Source of the DNA: Leuconostoc carnosum
Lineage (GTDB): Bacteria > Bacillota > Bacilli > Lactobacillales > Lactobacillaceae
Assembly (NCBI RefSeq): GCF_014207505.1
Contig: NZ_JACHGL010000001.1
Span: 310,001-374,000, forward strand
Direction: 5' to 3'
DNA: 64,000 bases
The notes beneath the pieces were generated by a model. That model ran no database searches, was not told the origin of the DNA, and saw only the letters and a program-made list of their open reading frames with translations. Below, one piece after another: positions 8,213 through 17,097 of the stretch. Numbering within the stretch: position 1 is the stretch's first letter; the number at the start of each line of letters is the position of its first letter. The position numbers were made by a program, and so were the translations under genes.

Positions 8213-9574
8213 TTATACCATTTTAAAAATATTATCATAAATTGCTTTAACTGCACGTTCAGCTAAATCGGGTTGGATACCTAACATAATAGAAATTTCA
8301 CTAGCACCTTGGTTAACCATCTGTAGGCTAATATCGTGTTCTTTTAGGGGTGTGACAATATCTGTTAATGCACCAATTCGATTACGCATACCTTCACCGA
8401 CGACCATGATGATACCATAACTAGGTAGCCATTTTAAAGTATCAGGTTTAATCGTTGCTGCAATATCTTCTAACATACCATCAACTTGTTCTTGCGTTAA
8501 CAAAGTTTTGTCAAAAATAATTGTCAAATCATCAATTCCAGATGGCATATGTTCATAAGAAATATTGTGCTTCTTTAAAATTTCTAGAATACGTAATGTG
8601 AAGCCTACTTCTTTATTTAATAGGTAGCGGTGCAAATACAAAGCCGAAAATCGATTTGAATTTGCAATACCAGTGACTGGGCGTGTTTGTTGTACTTCGG
8701 TGGGTGGCACAATGAAAGTACCAGGTGCTTCGGGGTCATTTGTATTTTTAATATTAATCCGAATACCACCTTGAATGGCAGGTATGATTGCTTCATCATG
8801 AAATACAGCAAACCCAGCATACGATAATTCACGCATTTCATCATAAGTCATTTGTTTAATAGCCGCGGGATTTTCAATAATGCTTGGGTTAACAGCATAT
8901 ATCGCACTAACGTCTGTAAAGTTTTCATACAAATCGGCACTTAGTCCACGTGCCATAATTGCACCAGTAATATCTGATCCACCACGCGAAAAAGTTGCTA
9001 TGTCGCCATTTTCAGTGTAGCCAAAGAAACCCGGAACAATTAATCTTTCGCTGGTACTTAAATCTAATTCAGCAATGGTGTTATAAGATTTTGTATCAAA
9101 AGTGGCGGAACGGGCATTATCATCAACACGTAAGCCAATTTCCTTGGGGTCAACAAAACGTGCAGGTACACCTAAATGAGTGAAAACTTTAGCGATTAAT
9201 TGTGCATTAAGATACTCACCATGGGCTGCAAACGCTGCAAAAAGATAGTCAAACGAACGGTAATGTTTACGCGCAAGATGATCAATTTGTTCATCAATAT
9301 CAGCTAATTCATAGGCAGGTAAGTCAAAATGATTACCAATAGCATGATAACGGTCTTTAATCGTTTCAATGATGTCTGTTGCATCGGTGTCTTCAATAGT
9401 GGCTTTAGCATATGTCAACAGTAAATCCGTGACTTTAGTATCATCTTTAAAACGTTTTCCTGGTGCAGAAACAACGATAACTTTTCTTGTATCATCTGCT
9501 TTAATAATGTCAAATACACATTGTAATTGATGGCCATCGGCGAGTGAGGATCCACCAAATTTTGATACTTTCAT
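8213..9574 (-). CDS. Aspartate kinase
   Basis: Phosphorylates aspartate, the first step toward threonine, methionine, lysine and diaminopimelate. The 453-residue protein begins MKVSKFGGSSLADG, the aspartokinase nucleotide-binding signature. It has the FSRGGSDITGA substrate segment near the middle and two C-terminal ACT domains (around residues 310-450), the usual site of end-product inhibition. It is monofunctional, as a separate homoserine dehydrogenase lies two genes upstream. Only two bases separate it from thrB, so hom-thrB-aspartokinase form one minus-strand operon, which suggests this isoenzyme serves threonine supply. Confidence 0.95.
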   Translation of the reverse strand: MKVSKFGGSSLADGHQLQCVFDIIKADDTRKVIVVSAPGKRFKDDTKVTDLLLTYAKATIEDTDATDIIETIKDRYHAIGNHFDLPAYELADIDEQIDHLARKHYRSFDYLFAAFAAHGEYLNAQLIAKVFTHLGVPARFVDPKEIGLRVDDNARSATFDTKSYNTIAELDLSTSERLIVPGFFGYTENGDIATFSRGGSDITGAIMARGLSADLYENFTDVSAIYAVNPSIIENPAAIKQMTYDEMRELSYAGFAVFHDEAIIPAIQGGIRINIKNTNDPEAPGTFIVPPTEVQQTRPVTGIANSNRFSALYLHRYLLNKEVGFTLRILEILKKHNISYEHMPSGIDDLTIIFDKTLLTQEQVDGMLEDIAATIKPDTLKWLPSYGIIMVVGEGMRNRIGALTDIVTPLKEHDISLQMVNQGASEISIMLGIQPDLAERAVKAIYDNIFKMV

Positions 9575-9576
9575 GT

Positions 9577-10461
9577 TTATGATCTTCTTTCTGTAGTAAT
9601 ACTTAATCCTTGAAAATCAGGTTCAAGTTGCAAAATTTTACCGGGTAAATTTGCTGCTGATAGTGCGTCAATCAATTGCTGGGTATCTTTTTTAGGTGTA
9701 ACAGTGATAATTGTAGGACCAGCGCCCGATAGATAGGTACCAATTATATCTAGGTGATGTGCAATATCACGAATAGTAGATAATTCAGGGACTAAATGTT
9801 GGCGAGCTGTCTCATGGAATAGATCTTTTTCTATCAGTTCACGAGCTGTATTAAAATCATCGACATTGAGTGCTGCGATTAATGTATTACTAATTGCACT
9901 AGCTGCAGTACTCGTTTTGAATGGTAAGTTTGCTGGTAAAGCTTTGCGTGCATCGGACGTCATGAGCTTATAATTTGGAATAAATGTGACAAAATTAACA
10001 TTTTGGGGTAAATGTAAGGGTGCATGATAGACACGAGAGCCATCATAATAAGCTGATACACCGCCACCAAATAATGCCGGGGCAACATTATCAGGATGAC
10101 CTTCTAATGCAGTGGCATGCTCCAATAGCTCCTCGTTGTCTATATTTAAATGTGCCAATGCTTTAGCCATCGCTAAACCAGCTAATAGTGCTGATGAAGA
10201 TGAACCAAGCCCGCGTGCGAGAGGAATATCTGAGCTGACACGAATACGATGAGGCGGTAAATCTGGGACCAATGATAAGGCAGTTTTGACAATAAAATTC
10301 GTCTCATCTTGTGGCATATCTTCTTGATAGTCATGTTCAACCAACCATTGGTCTGTTACTTCATAAATATTTAAAGTTAAATAGAGATTTAAGGCGACAC
10401 CTAGTGAGTCAAATCCAGGACCAATATTTGCTGTAGTAGCTGGAACAGTTATTTTAATCAT
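9577..10461 (-). CDS. thrB: Homoserine kinase
   Basis: GHMP-family kinase making O-phosphohomoserine from homoserine and ATP. The 294-residue protein carries the GHMP ATP-binding loop PLARGLGSSSSALLAG (around 85-100), an N-terminal PATTANIGPGFDSLG and a C-terminal GAGPTIITV motif. Its start overlaps the end of hom by four bases, and it is followed after two bases by the aspartokinase gene, so translation is probably coupled across the operon. Confidence 0.96.
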   Translation of the reverse strand: MIKITVPATTANIGPGFDSLGVALNLYLTLNIYEVTDQWLVEHDYQEDMPQDETNFIVKTALSLVPDLPPHRIRVSSDIPLARGLGSSSSALLAGLAMAKALAHLNIDNEELLEHATALEGHPDNVAPALFGGGVSAYYDGSRVYHAPLHLPQNVNFVTFIPNYKLMTSDARKALPANLPFKTSTAASAISNTLIAALNVDDFNTARELIEKDLFHETARQHLVPELSTIRDIAHHLDIIGTYLSGAGPTIITVTPKKDTQQLIDALSAANLPGKILQLEPDFQGLSITTERRS

Positions 10462-11744
10462 GAAAATATTTTATACTCCGCGGCTAAATTTATACCATCA
10501 GCATTTCGAATCGTTGTACGAATCACATTTAATTGTGCATCACTTGCTGGGTGAGTTAATGCAACAAGACGAGCTGTCCCATTTGCAGCAGGTGTTTGTT
10601 TTAAGTCAGTGAAACTAATTTTTGCTGCAGCGAACATACCGGTTACTGAATACATTGCGCCAGGTGTATCGTCAACTTCAACAACAATAAAACGTCGCGC
10701 AACCCGTTGTGAAGGTTTTGCTAAATTCAGGTCTTGGTTAAAGGAATTAAATGGTCGTCCAGGTGTGTTTAATGCAAGGTCAGTTGCCACATTAGTTAAG
10801 TCGCTAAGGACGGAATTAGCTGTTGGCATCTCACCAGCTCCAGGACCGTACAACATGACCTCACCGACAGATTCGCCATTAACCAATACGGCGTTATTTT
10901 CATTATTCACAGTTGCCAATGGATGTGTAAAGGGGACTAGATGAGGAGCAACTTCAATACTGATGGCTTCTTTGGTATCGCCAACACGTTGTGCAACACC
11001 CAGGAGCTTGACAGCGTAACCGAAACTATTAGCGTCAGCAATGTCTGTGTCAGTTAGATTGGCAATGCCATTTATCGTCAGGTCACCTAAGACTGGCTGA
11101 ATACCAAAGGCAAAGTTCGATAGAATAATTAATTTAAAGGCAGCATCGAAGCCTTCAACATCGTTAGTTGGATCAGATTCGGCAAACCCTTTATCCTGAG
11201 CCAATTTCAAAGCTTCAGCATAGGATAAGTTATTGATTGCCATTTGTGTCAAAATAAAGTTACTCGTACCATTAATAATACCAGCCACACGTGATATTTC
11301 ATCAGCTGTAAAACTTGAAGCTAATGTGCGTAAAATAGGAATACCACCAGCAACTGCGGCCTCAAAGAACAAATCGACACCGTTTGCTTCTGCAATAGCA
11401 ACTAACTCTTGTCCGTGACTAGCAATTAAGTCTTTATTGGCAGTAACAACATGTTTTTTAGCATTTAGTGCGCGTTTAATAATGTCGTACGCCTGATCTA
11501 ATGTCCCCATCACTTCAACCACAATCTGAATATCATCATTGTCTAAAATATCTGATGCATTATCTGTGATTGGAAAGTCTTGTGTAAATCCATGACGGGG
11601 TTTATTAAGATTGTGCACCACTGCGTGCTTAACAGTTAAGCGGGAACCTGTCCTTTTGGTTATTTGGTCCATATTTTCTTGTAAAATTTTGACGACACCA
11701 CTGCCGACCGTACCTAAGCCGAAAAGCCCAATTCCAATGTCCAT
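10458..11744 (-). CDS. hom: Homoserine dehydrogenase
   Basis: NAD(P)-dependent reduction of aspartate semialdehyde to homoserine. The 428-residue protein has the Rossmann motif GLFGLGTVGSGV at the N-terminus, the catalytic region (NGTSNFILTQM; AESDPTNDVEGFDAAFK) and a C-terminal ACT domain (VEVDDTPGAMYSVTGMF) for threonine feedback. It is the first gene of the minus-strand operon. AAAGGAAG lies just ahead of its ATG. It diverges from thrC across 107 bases, so the two halves of the threonine pathway share a control region; I could not fix the minus-strand promoter. Confidence 0.96.
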   Translation of the reverse strand: MDIGIGLFGLGTVGSGVVKILQENMDQITKRTGSRLTVKHAVVHNLNKPRHGFTQDFPITDNASDILDNDDIQIVVEVMGTLDQAYDIIKRALNAKKHVVTANKDLIASHGQELVAIAEANGVDLFFEAAVAGGIPILRTLASSFTADEISRVAGIINGTSNFILTQMAINNLSYAEALKLAQDKGFAESDPTNDVEGFDAAFKLIILSNFAFGIQPVLGDLTINGIANLTDTDIADANSFGYAVKLLGVAQRVGDTKEAISIEVAPHLVPFTHPLATVNNENNAVLVNGESVGEVMLYGPGAGEMPTANSVLSDLTNVATDLALNTPGRPFNSFNQDLNLAKPSQRVARRFIVVEVDDTPGAMYSVTGMFAAAKISFTDLKQTPAANGTARLVALTHPASDAQLNVIRTTIRNADGINLAAEYKIFS

Positions 11745-11789
11745 ATTTTCTTCCTTTAAACAGTTATTCTTACAATTCTATCATTTTAC

Positions 11790-11818
11790 TTCATAAATTT
11801 AAAGTTTTTTGTTATAAT
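11790..11818 (+). promoter_or_regulatory. Promoter of thrC
   Basis: TTCATA (11790-11795) and a perfect TATAAT (11813-11818) are separated by 17 bases and lie 33 bases ahead of the thrC start, in the gap shared with the divergent hom operon. Confidence 0.7.
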
Positions 11819-11851
11819 TTAACTCAATAATATAAAAGGATGTGGCATACA

Positions 11852-13312
11852 ATGAATTATGTGTCAACACGTGGCCAAGCGCCAAGAGTTACAGCAAGCC
11901 AGGCAATTTTGGCAGGTATCGCACCAGATGGTGGGTTATATGTACCAGAATCATGGCCAACACTGGATTTAGATTGGTCAGCTTTACAAAACCAAACATA
12001 TAGCGATATTGCAACGCAAGTTTTTGATGCCTTTTTTGATGATTTTAGTGTTTCTGAAATTGATTATGTTATTCAGAAAGCATATGGTAAACAATGGGCG
12101 ACTGAGAATGTCGTATCATTGCATGATGAAGAAAATTTAACTTATATTGAATTATTTCATGGACCAACGTTGGCTTTTAAAGATGTTGCTTTGCAGATAT
12201 TGCCACATTTAATGACGACAGCAGCTAAAAAGCAATCCCAAAACGAAAAAATTGTTATTTTAACGGCTACCTCTGGTGATACGGGAACTGCTGCTATGAG
12301 TGGTTTTGGCAATGTCGACCAAACGGAAATTGTGGTCTTCTATCCTGAAGTTGGTGTCAGTGATGTACAACGTCAGCAAATGCAAACAGAAGCTGCTACT
12401 AATGCGCATGTGATTGCTATAACTGGTAATTTTGATGATGCTCAAAAAGCTGTTAAATCATTATTATCAGATGAGAAATTGATAAAAGAATTACAACAAC
12501 ATCATCAGCGTTTTTCATCAGCTAATTCAATCAATATTGGGCGATTAGTGCCACAAATTGTTTATTATTTGTATGCTTACGCGCAATTAATCAAAAAAGG
12601 CACCATTCAAGCTGGTGATGCGATTAATATTACTGTACCAACAGGGAATTTTGGAAATGTACTGGCTGCATACTATGCTAGCCAAATTGGATTGCCAGTC
12701 AAAGAATTTATTGTGGCTTCCAATGAAAATAATGTGCTAACTGATTTTTTTGAAACTGGTACTTACGATCGTGACCGTGCGTTTAAAGTAACCAATGCAC
12801 CAGCAATGGATATTTTAGTTTCAAGTAATTTGGAGCGCTTGTTGTATTTTGTTAGTGGGCGTAATAGTGAAGAAGTGAACCAATATATGACATCGTTAGC
12901 AAATGATGGTAAATATACTTTGACGTCCGCAACCAGAGCGAATTTAGATAAGTTTACCGTTGGGTTTGCGACACAGACTCAAGTGCTAGAGACAATTAGA
13001 CGTGTGGCGCAGGAAGAAAACTACATTATTGATCCACATACAGCAGTTGGGCGTTATGTTTATGATCAACTAAAGCCAACTGGTACAACTTTATTGGCAG
13101 CAACAGCAAGTCCTTATAAATTTCCACAAACTGTGTTGGAGGCACTTAACCAAGTCCCAGATACTGGAAAAGCAGGGTTGAAACAATTGTCTGATGTCAC
13201 ACAGACTGACATACCAGCTCAAGTTGCGGATTTATTTGCTCAACCAATTTTGCATAAGACTATCATTGATCCAGAACAAATATCTCGAACATTGCGTCAA
13301 GAAATGCTATAA
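11852..13312 (+). CDS. thrC: Threonine synthase
   Basis: PLP enzyme converting O-phosphohomoserine to threonine. The 486-residue protein begins MNYVSTRGQAP and has the PLP lysine in GPTLAFKDVALQ (about residue 110), the LTATSGDTGTAA phosphate-binding loop and PTGNFGNVLAAY. ATG 11852 is preferred to ATG 11840 because AAAAGGA (11834-11840) then lies 11 nt upstream, and the protein starts at the family-typical NYVSTRG. It is transcribed divergently from hom-thrB-aspartokinase and completes the route from aspartate to threonine together with an aspartate semialdehyde dehydrogenase encoded elsewhere. Confidence 0.96.
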   Translation: MNYVSTRGQAPRVTASQAILAGIAPDGGLYVPESWPTLDLDWSALQNQTYSDIATQVFDAFFDDFSVSEIDYVIQKAYGKQWATENVVSLHDEENLTYIELFHGPTLAFKDVALQILPHLMTTAAKKQSQNEKIVILTATSGDTGTAAMSGFGNVDQTEIVVFYPEVGVSDVQRQQMQTEAATNAHVIAITGNFDDAQKAVKSLLSDEKLIKELQQHHQRFSSANSINIGRLVPQIVYYLYAYAQLIKKGTIQAGDAINITVPTGNFGNVLAAYYASQIGLPVKEFIVASNENNVLTDFFETGTYDRDRAFKVTNAPAMDILVSSNLERLLYFVSGRNSEEVNQYMTSLANDGKYTLTSATRANLDKFTVGFATQTQVLETIRRVAQEENYIIDPHTAVGRYVYDQLKPTGTTLLAATASPYKFPQTVLEALNQVPDTGKAGLKQLSDVTQTDIPAQVADLFAQPILHKTIIDPEQISRTLRQEML

Positions 13313-13425
13313 AGACGAACAATATTAAGATATTTCTCTCGATATTTAGTATTTATCTTAATTATTGGACGCCATTAACTCTTGAAATACGTTATAATTA
13401 AGTTACCATCTATTAGGAGAAAAAT

Positions 13426-14658
13426 ATGTCATTTAAAACACTTGATCCGCAAGTTTGGAGCGCAATTCAGCAGGAAAGTGCTCGTCAAAATCGTACTATT
13501 GAGTTAATTGCATCTGAAAACTTCGCTTCCCGAAGTGTTCGTGCAGCTCAAGGCTCTGTTTTAACAAATAAGTATGCAGAAGGGTATCCTAACAAACGTT
13601 ATTATGGGGGTACGGAATACGTTGACGTTGTTGAACAATTGGCAATTGACCGTTTGAAGATGTTATTTGGAGCTGAATATGCCAATGTTCAACCACATTC
13701 AGGTTCGCAAGCTAATGCTGCAGCATATATGGCATTTTTGAAACCTGGCGATCGCATATTAGGTATGGATTTAGCTGCTGGTGGTCATTTAACACATGGA
13801 GCCAAAGTGTCATTTTCTGGTCAAGTTTATGAATCACATACGTATGGTTTGGATCCAGAAACTGAACTATTAGATTATGAAGCAATTGCTCAAATAGCAC
13901 GTGAAGTTAAACCACAAATGATTGTGGCGGGCGCATCAGCCTATTCACGCACGATTGATTTTACTAAATTCCGCGCGATTGCAGATGAAGTAGGCGCATA
14001 TTTAATGGTTGATATGGCTCATATTGCTGGTTTAGTTGCGGCAGGGTTACATCCTAATCCAGTTGGCGTAGCTGATGTGGTGACGTCGACTACGCACAAA
14101 ACACTGCGTGGACCACGTGGTGGTATTATTTTGTCGCAAGAAAAATACGCAAAAAAAATCAATTCAGCTATTTTCCCTGGTTCACAAGGCGGACCTTTAG
14201 AACATGTGATTGCAGGTAAGGCAATTTCTTTTGGTGAAGCACTCCAACCAGAATTTAAAACATATGCAGCTCAAATTATTAAAAATGCGCAAGCAATGAC
14301 TGATGTTTTCAATGAAACTTCGGATATTCGTGTTGTTGCTGGCGGTACTGATAATCATCTATTTAATTTGGATTTGACGCAAACAAGCTTGAACGGTAAA
14401 CAAACACAAGAGTTGTTAGATAGTGTATCCATTACAACCAATAAAGAAGCTTTGCCAAATGAAAAGTTGAGTCCATTTGTAACTTCTGGTATCCGTATTG
14501 GTACAGCGGCAATAACAACACGCGGCTTCAACGAAACTGAATCTCGACAGGTAGCCGAATTAATTGTGACAGCTATTCATAATGTTAATGATGCCAAAGT
14601 TTTGCATGAAGTTAAACAAGCTGCAGAAAAATTGGCAATGGCACATTTGTTTGAGTAA
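13426..14658 (+). CDS. glyA: Serine hydroxymethyltransferase
   Basis: Interconverts serine and glycine while loading one-carbon units on tetrahydrofolate. The 410-residue protein shows the PLP lysine in [16 protein letters not shown] (about residue 225), ELIASENF near the start and [18 protein letters not shown] (13413-13417) precedes the start. A TATAAT-like box lies at 13393-13398. Upstream, AAAGACGAACAATATT (13311-13326) resembles one arm of a PurR box, and PurR control of glyA is known in related bacteria, but no clear second arm is seen. The folate theme continues in the next gene. Confidence 0.96.
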   Translation: MSFKTLDPQVWSAIQQESARQNRTIELIASENFASRSVRAAQGSVLTNKYAEGYPNKRYYGGTEYVDVVEQLAIDRLKMLFGAEYANVQPHSGSQANAAAYMAFLKPGDRILGMDLAAGGHLTHGAKVSFSGQVYESHTYGLDPETELLDYEAIAQIAREVKPQMIVAGASAYSRTIDFTKFRAIADEVGAYLMVDMAHIAGLVAAGLHPNPVGVADVVTSTTHKTLRGPRGGIILSQEKYAKKINSAIFPGSQGGPLEHVIAGKAISFGEALQPEFKTYAAQIIKNAQAMTDVFNETSDIRVVAGGTDNHLFNLDLTQTSLNGKQTQELLDSVSITTNKEALPNEKLSPFVTSGIRIGTAAITTRGFNETESRQVAELIVTAIHNVNDAKVLHEVKQAAEKLAMAHLFE

Positions 14659-14691
14659 TTAGTACAATGAATTTATTCGAAAACATAAAAT

Positions 14692-15678
14692 ATGGACGAT
14701 AAAGTAAAATTACGGCAGCAACAAAAACAACGTTTAGCTGACTATAGAGGACTAGAACGTCTGGAAGAAGAAAAAAATTTACAGGAGTTACTATTCCAAT
14801 CAAATCAGTGGCAGATGGCTAAAGTTGTCGCATTAACGCTTAGCTTGCCAGCTGAATTCAATACTGCGCCCATTATTCAACGTGCTTGGCAGGACAAAAA
14901 GCAAGTAGTTGTTCCTAAAATTGTGGCAAATCAGATGTTTTTTGTTCTTATTACACCAGACTCAACTTATAAGTCAGGTATGATGTCAATTCTAGAACCA
15001 GTTAATGATGTACCATTTGATAAACAAGCCATTGATTTAGCTATTATTCCAGGTCTTGCATTTACACGTACTGGGTATCGTTTAGGTTATGGTGCAGGAT
15101 ACTTTGATCGATTTTTGAGTGACTTTCATGGCAAAACAATTGCTTTAGCTATGAAACCTCAGTTGGTCGATGATTTGCCAATTGAACCACATGATGAGCA
15201 AGTTGAATATATTTTAAATTCAAATATGGCAGTCATAATGGATTTTTGGCGCGGCTATCTAAAACAAGAATCATTATCACTAGACACACCGTTACCTGTT
15301 TTTGACATGTTTGGAAATGAGACATTGGCTGATGAATTAGCCACATTAATTGCCAATGGTACAAAAACGGCTACTGCTAGCTGGTATGACGGTTATTTAA
15401 TTGATAATGAACCAATCCCAGTTAAAAATAGTTACTTTATTGTGTTAAACAGCAAAAAATCACCAGTTGCCATTATCCAAAATACAGATGTAACGATTGC
15501 TAGTTTTGACGAGGTCAACTCGGAACACGCTTATCTAGAAGGTGAGGGTGATCGTTCATTAAATTATTGGCGCACAGTACATCAAAATTTTTGGGAATCA
15601 GAGTTAGCGATGTATGATGTGACATTTAATGAGAAAATAAAAGTAGTATTGGAACGATTTAAAGTTGTGTATCAATAG
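14692..15678 (+). CDS. 5-formyltetrahydrofolate cyclo-ligase fused to an ASCH domain
   Basis: A two-domain protein of 328 residues. Residues 1-180 are a 5-FCL: KLRQQQKQRLADYRG at the start, then LAIIPGLAFTRTGYRLGYGAGYFDRFL, the ATP/substrate signature. This enzyme returns 5-formyl-THF to the active folate pool, fitting its place beside glyA. Residues about 183-328 resemble an ASCH-family protein: MDFWRGYL, NGTKTATASWYDG, AYLEGEGDRSLNYWRTVH and a final FKVVYQ. ASCH proteins are PUA-like and thought to act on RNA or nucleosides. The frame is open throughout, so this is a real fusion rather than a frameshift. No good Shine-Dalgarno precedes ATG 14692. Confidence 0.85.
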   Translation: MDDKVKLRQQQKQRLADYRGLERLEEEKNLQELLFQSNQWQMAKVVALTLSLPAEFNTAPIIQRAWQDKKQVVVPKIVANQMFFVLITPDSTYKSGMMSILEPVNDVPFDKQAIDLAIIPGLAFTRTGYRLGYGAGYFDRFLSDFHGKTIALAMKPQLVDDLPIEPHDEQVEYILNSNMAVIMDFWRGYLKQESLSLDTPLPVFDMFGNETLADELATLIANGTKTATASWYDGYLIDNEPIPVKNSYFIVLNSKKSPVAIIQNTDVTIASFDEVNSEHAYLEGEGDRSLNYWRTVHQNFWESELAMYDVTFNEKIKVVLERFKVVYQ

Positions 15679-15711
15679 TAATAGAAAATCAGATTTTGAA
15701 TTAATTTTAAT

Positions 15712-15749
15712 AAAAAAGCCATTCACTTTTGAAAGTGAATGGCTTTTTT
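15712..15749. terminator. Bidirectional terminator
   Basis: AAAAAAGCCATTCACTTT and its complement flank a two-base loop, with T runs on both strands. It separates the 5-FCL fusion gene from the converging minus-strand pair. Confidence 0.92.
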
Positions 15750-16047
15750 AGTCAACCAATGGCAAAATATTGACAATTGAAATACGGTCGCTATCATCAT
15801 GCTTGAGTCGTTCAATTATCTCATGATACCGGCGTTCGGATAGCGCTTCTTTTGTGTCAAATTCTAAAATACGATTGTCAATACGATTAGTCGTACTAGG
15901 ATATTGTTCAACACGATAAATGATGAGTAACTTTTTGTAGGCAAAAGGTTGGACAATCATGCCCTCTAAATGTTCATCAACACGTTCGCTTGTTTGATTA
16001 GCGATATTATTTTCTATGGCTGCTTTTGTTTTTTTAAATAGTGTCAT
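15748..16047 (-). CDS. Conserved hypothetical protein, 99 residues
   Basis: A small soluble protein I cannot place in a family. It is charged, with an N-terminal helix-like stretch (FKKTKAAIENNIANQTSERVD split by no hydrophobic segment), a central beta-like KKLLIIYRVEQYP and the end ISIVNILPLVD. Its ATG overlaps the stop of the amidase gene by one base (TAATG), so it is translated by coupling and probably belongs to the same operon. The stop falls inside the shared terminator. The coding frame is convincing; the function is unknown. Confidence 0.75.
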   Translation of the reverse strand: MTLFKKTKAAIENNIANQTSERVDEHLEGMIVQPFAYKKLLIIYRVEQYPSTTNRIDNRILEFDTKEALSERRYHEIIERLKHDDSDRISIVNILPLVD

Positions 16048-16952
16048 TATTTCATCTCTGTCGTATTTTTTGTGTAAGTGGTTAGACCACGAACGATAGC
16101 GGTGGCAATTTCTTTTTGATAACGTGCTGTGCGGATGTGTTTGAAGTCAGAATGATTATTGATATAGCCTAATTCAAGTAAAGTGGCTGGTCTGGTAACG
16201 TTGTTTAAAACAACATATTGAGCAGTATCCATACCACGATTTTTCAGAGGTAAGCTGTTTAAAGAATCGTGTAGCGATTTGGTCAATGCTTGACCACTTT
16301 TATGATAATAATACTGTGATATGCCAGTAGCAGTTGTTGCTGAGTTTTCATTATTAGAATGATCAAAATGAATAGAAATTTGGGCATCTGCTTTGTATTT
16401 TTCGGCTAGTCGTGGGATATGTAGTAAAGGAATCAATGTATCAGAATCACGTGTCATGAGCACACGCGCACCTGTATGTTCCAACGCTTTTCTCATATGC
16501 CGAGCGGTACGTAATGTATAAGTCTTTTCAAAATGTTTACCATCAGTTGATATCGAGCCAGTATCACCAGGAAAGCCTTGATATTTTTTATTAGGATCAC
16601 CACCATGCCCTGGATCCAAAACAATGGTAGCCTCACTTAATGGGGTCACTTTATTTAGGGTACGAGACTCGGCAACCCAACTAGCAACCCAACCCACTTT
16701 TTCATTATCAGTGCGGCGCACTTGATACCAGCCATGCTCTCTTTTCATAATAATTAAACTAGAGCCACGCTTTAAAGCAGAAAGTGCGTGATAATTTCTA
16801 CCTGGTCCACTGCGGAACTGAACGCCTTCAGGGCGTGTTGTTATTTTATTTTTAGTGGCCAGAGAATAAACTAAGCCAAAGGTCATGGTTAAAACGAAGG
16901 TTGTTATTATAATACCAATTAAATTGCTTAAAAGCCATTTCTTTATCATCAA
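16047..16952 (-). CDS. N-acetylmuramoyl-L-alanine amidase with SH3b domain
   Basis: Cell-wall hydrolase cutting the bond between muramic acid and the stem peptide. The 301-residue protein has an N-terminal membrane anchor or signal (residues about 8-30), a bacterial SH3 domain (about 40-95: GVQFRSGPGRNYHALSALKRG) and a zinc-dependent Amidase_3 domain (VLDPGHGGDP; FEKTYTLRTARHMRKAL; ISIHFDHSNN; LLELGYINNHSDF). The His and Glu zinc ligands are in place. It probably acts in wall turnover or daughter-cell separation. It is the first gene of a two-gene minus-strand operon. Confidence 0.92.
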   Translation of the reverse strand: MMIKKWLLSNLIGIIITTFVLTMTFGLVYSLATKNKITTRPEGVQFRSGPGRNYHALSALKRGSSLIIMKREHGWYQVRRTDNEKVGWVASWVAESRTLNKVTPLSEATIVLDPGHGGDPNKKYQGFPGDTGSISTDGKHFEKTYTLRTARHMRKALEHTGARVLMTRDSDTLIPLLHIPRLAEKYKADAQISIHFDHSNNENSATTATGISQYYYHKSGQALTKSLHDSLNSLPLKNRGMDTAQYVVLNNVTRPATLLELGYINNHSDFKHIRTARYQKEIATAIVRGLTTYTKNTTEMK

Positions 16953-17027
16953 TTTTACCTACTTCAGCAAATTTTGCCGTGTGATAATATTGTATCATAT
17001 TTCAATTTAAACAAGCATTTCTCTTAG

Positions 17028-17057
17028 TTTCAAAAGATGTTACAATATGGGTATAAT
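17028..17057 (+). promoter_or_regulatory. Promoter of ackA
   Basis: TTTCAA (17028-17033) and TATAAT (17052-17057) are separated by 18 bases, about 40 bases before the ackA start. No cre is visible around it. Confidence 0.6.
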
Positions 17058-17097
17058 ATAATTTATGAAAACAATTAAAGGTTAAAAGGTAGACGCG

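Noticed and set aside
13311-13370. A PurR operator ahead of glyA
   Set aside because: One arm (ACGAACAATATT) is fair but no matching inverted arm is found at the usual distance, so it is only mentioned in the gene entry.
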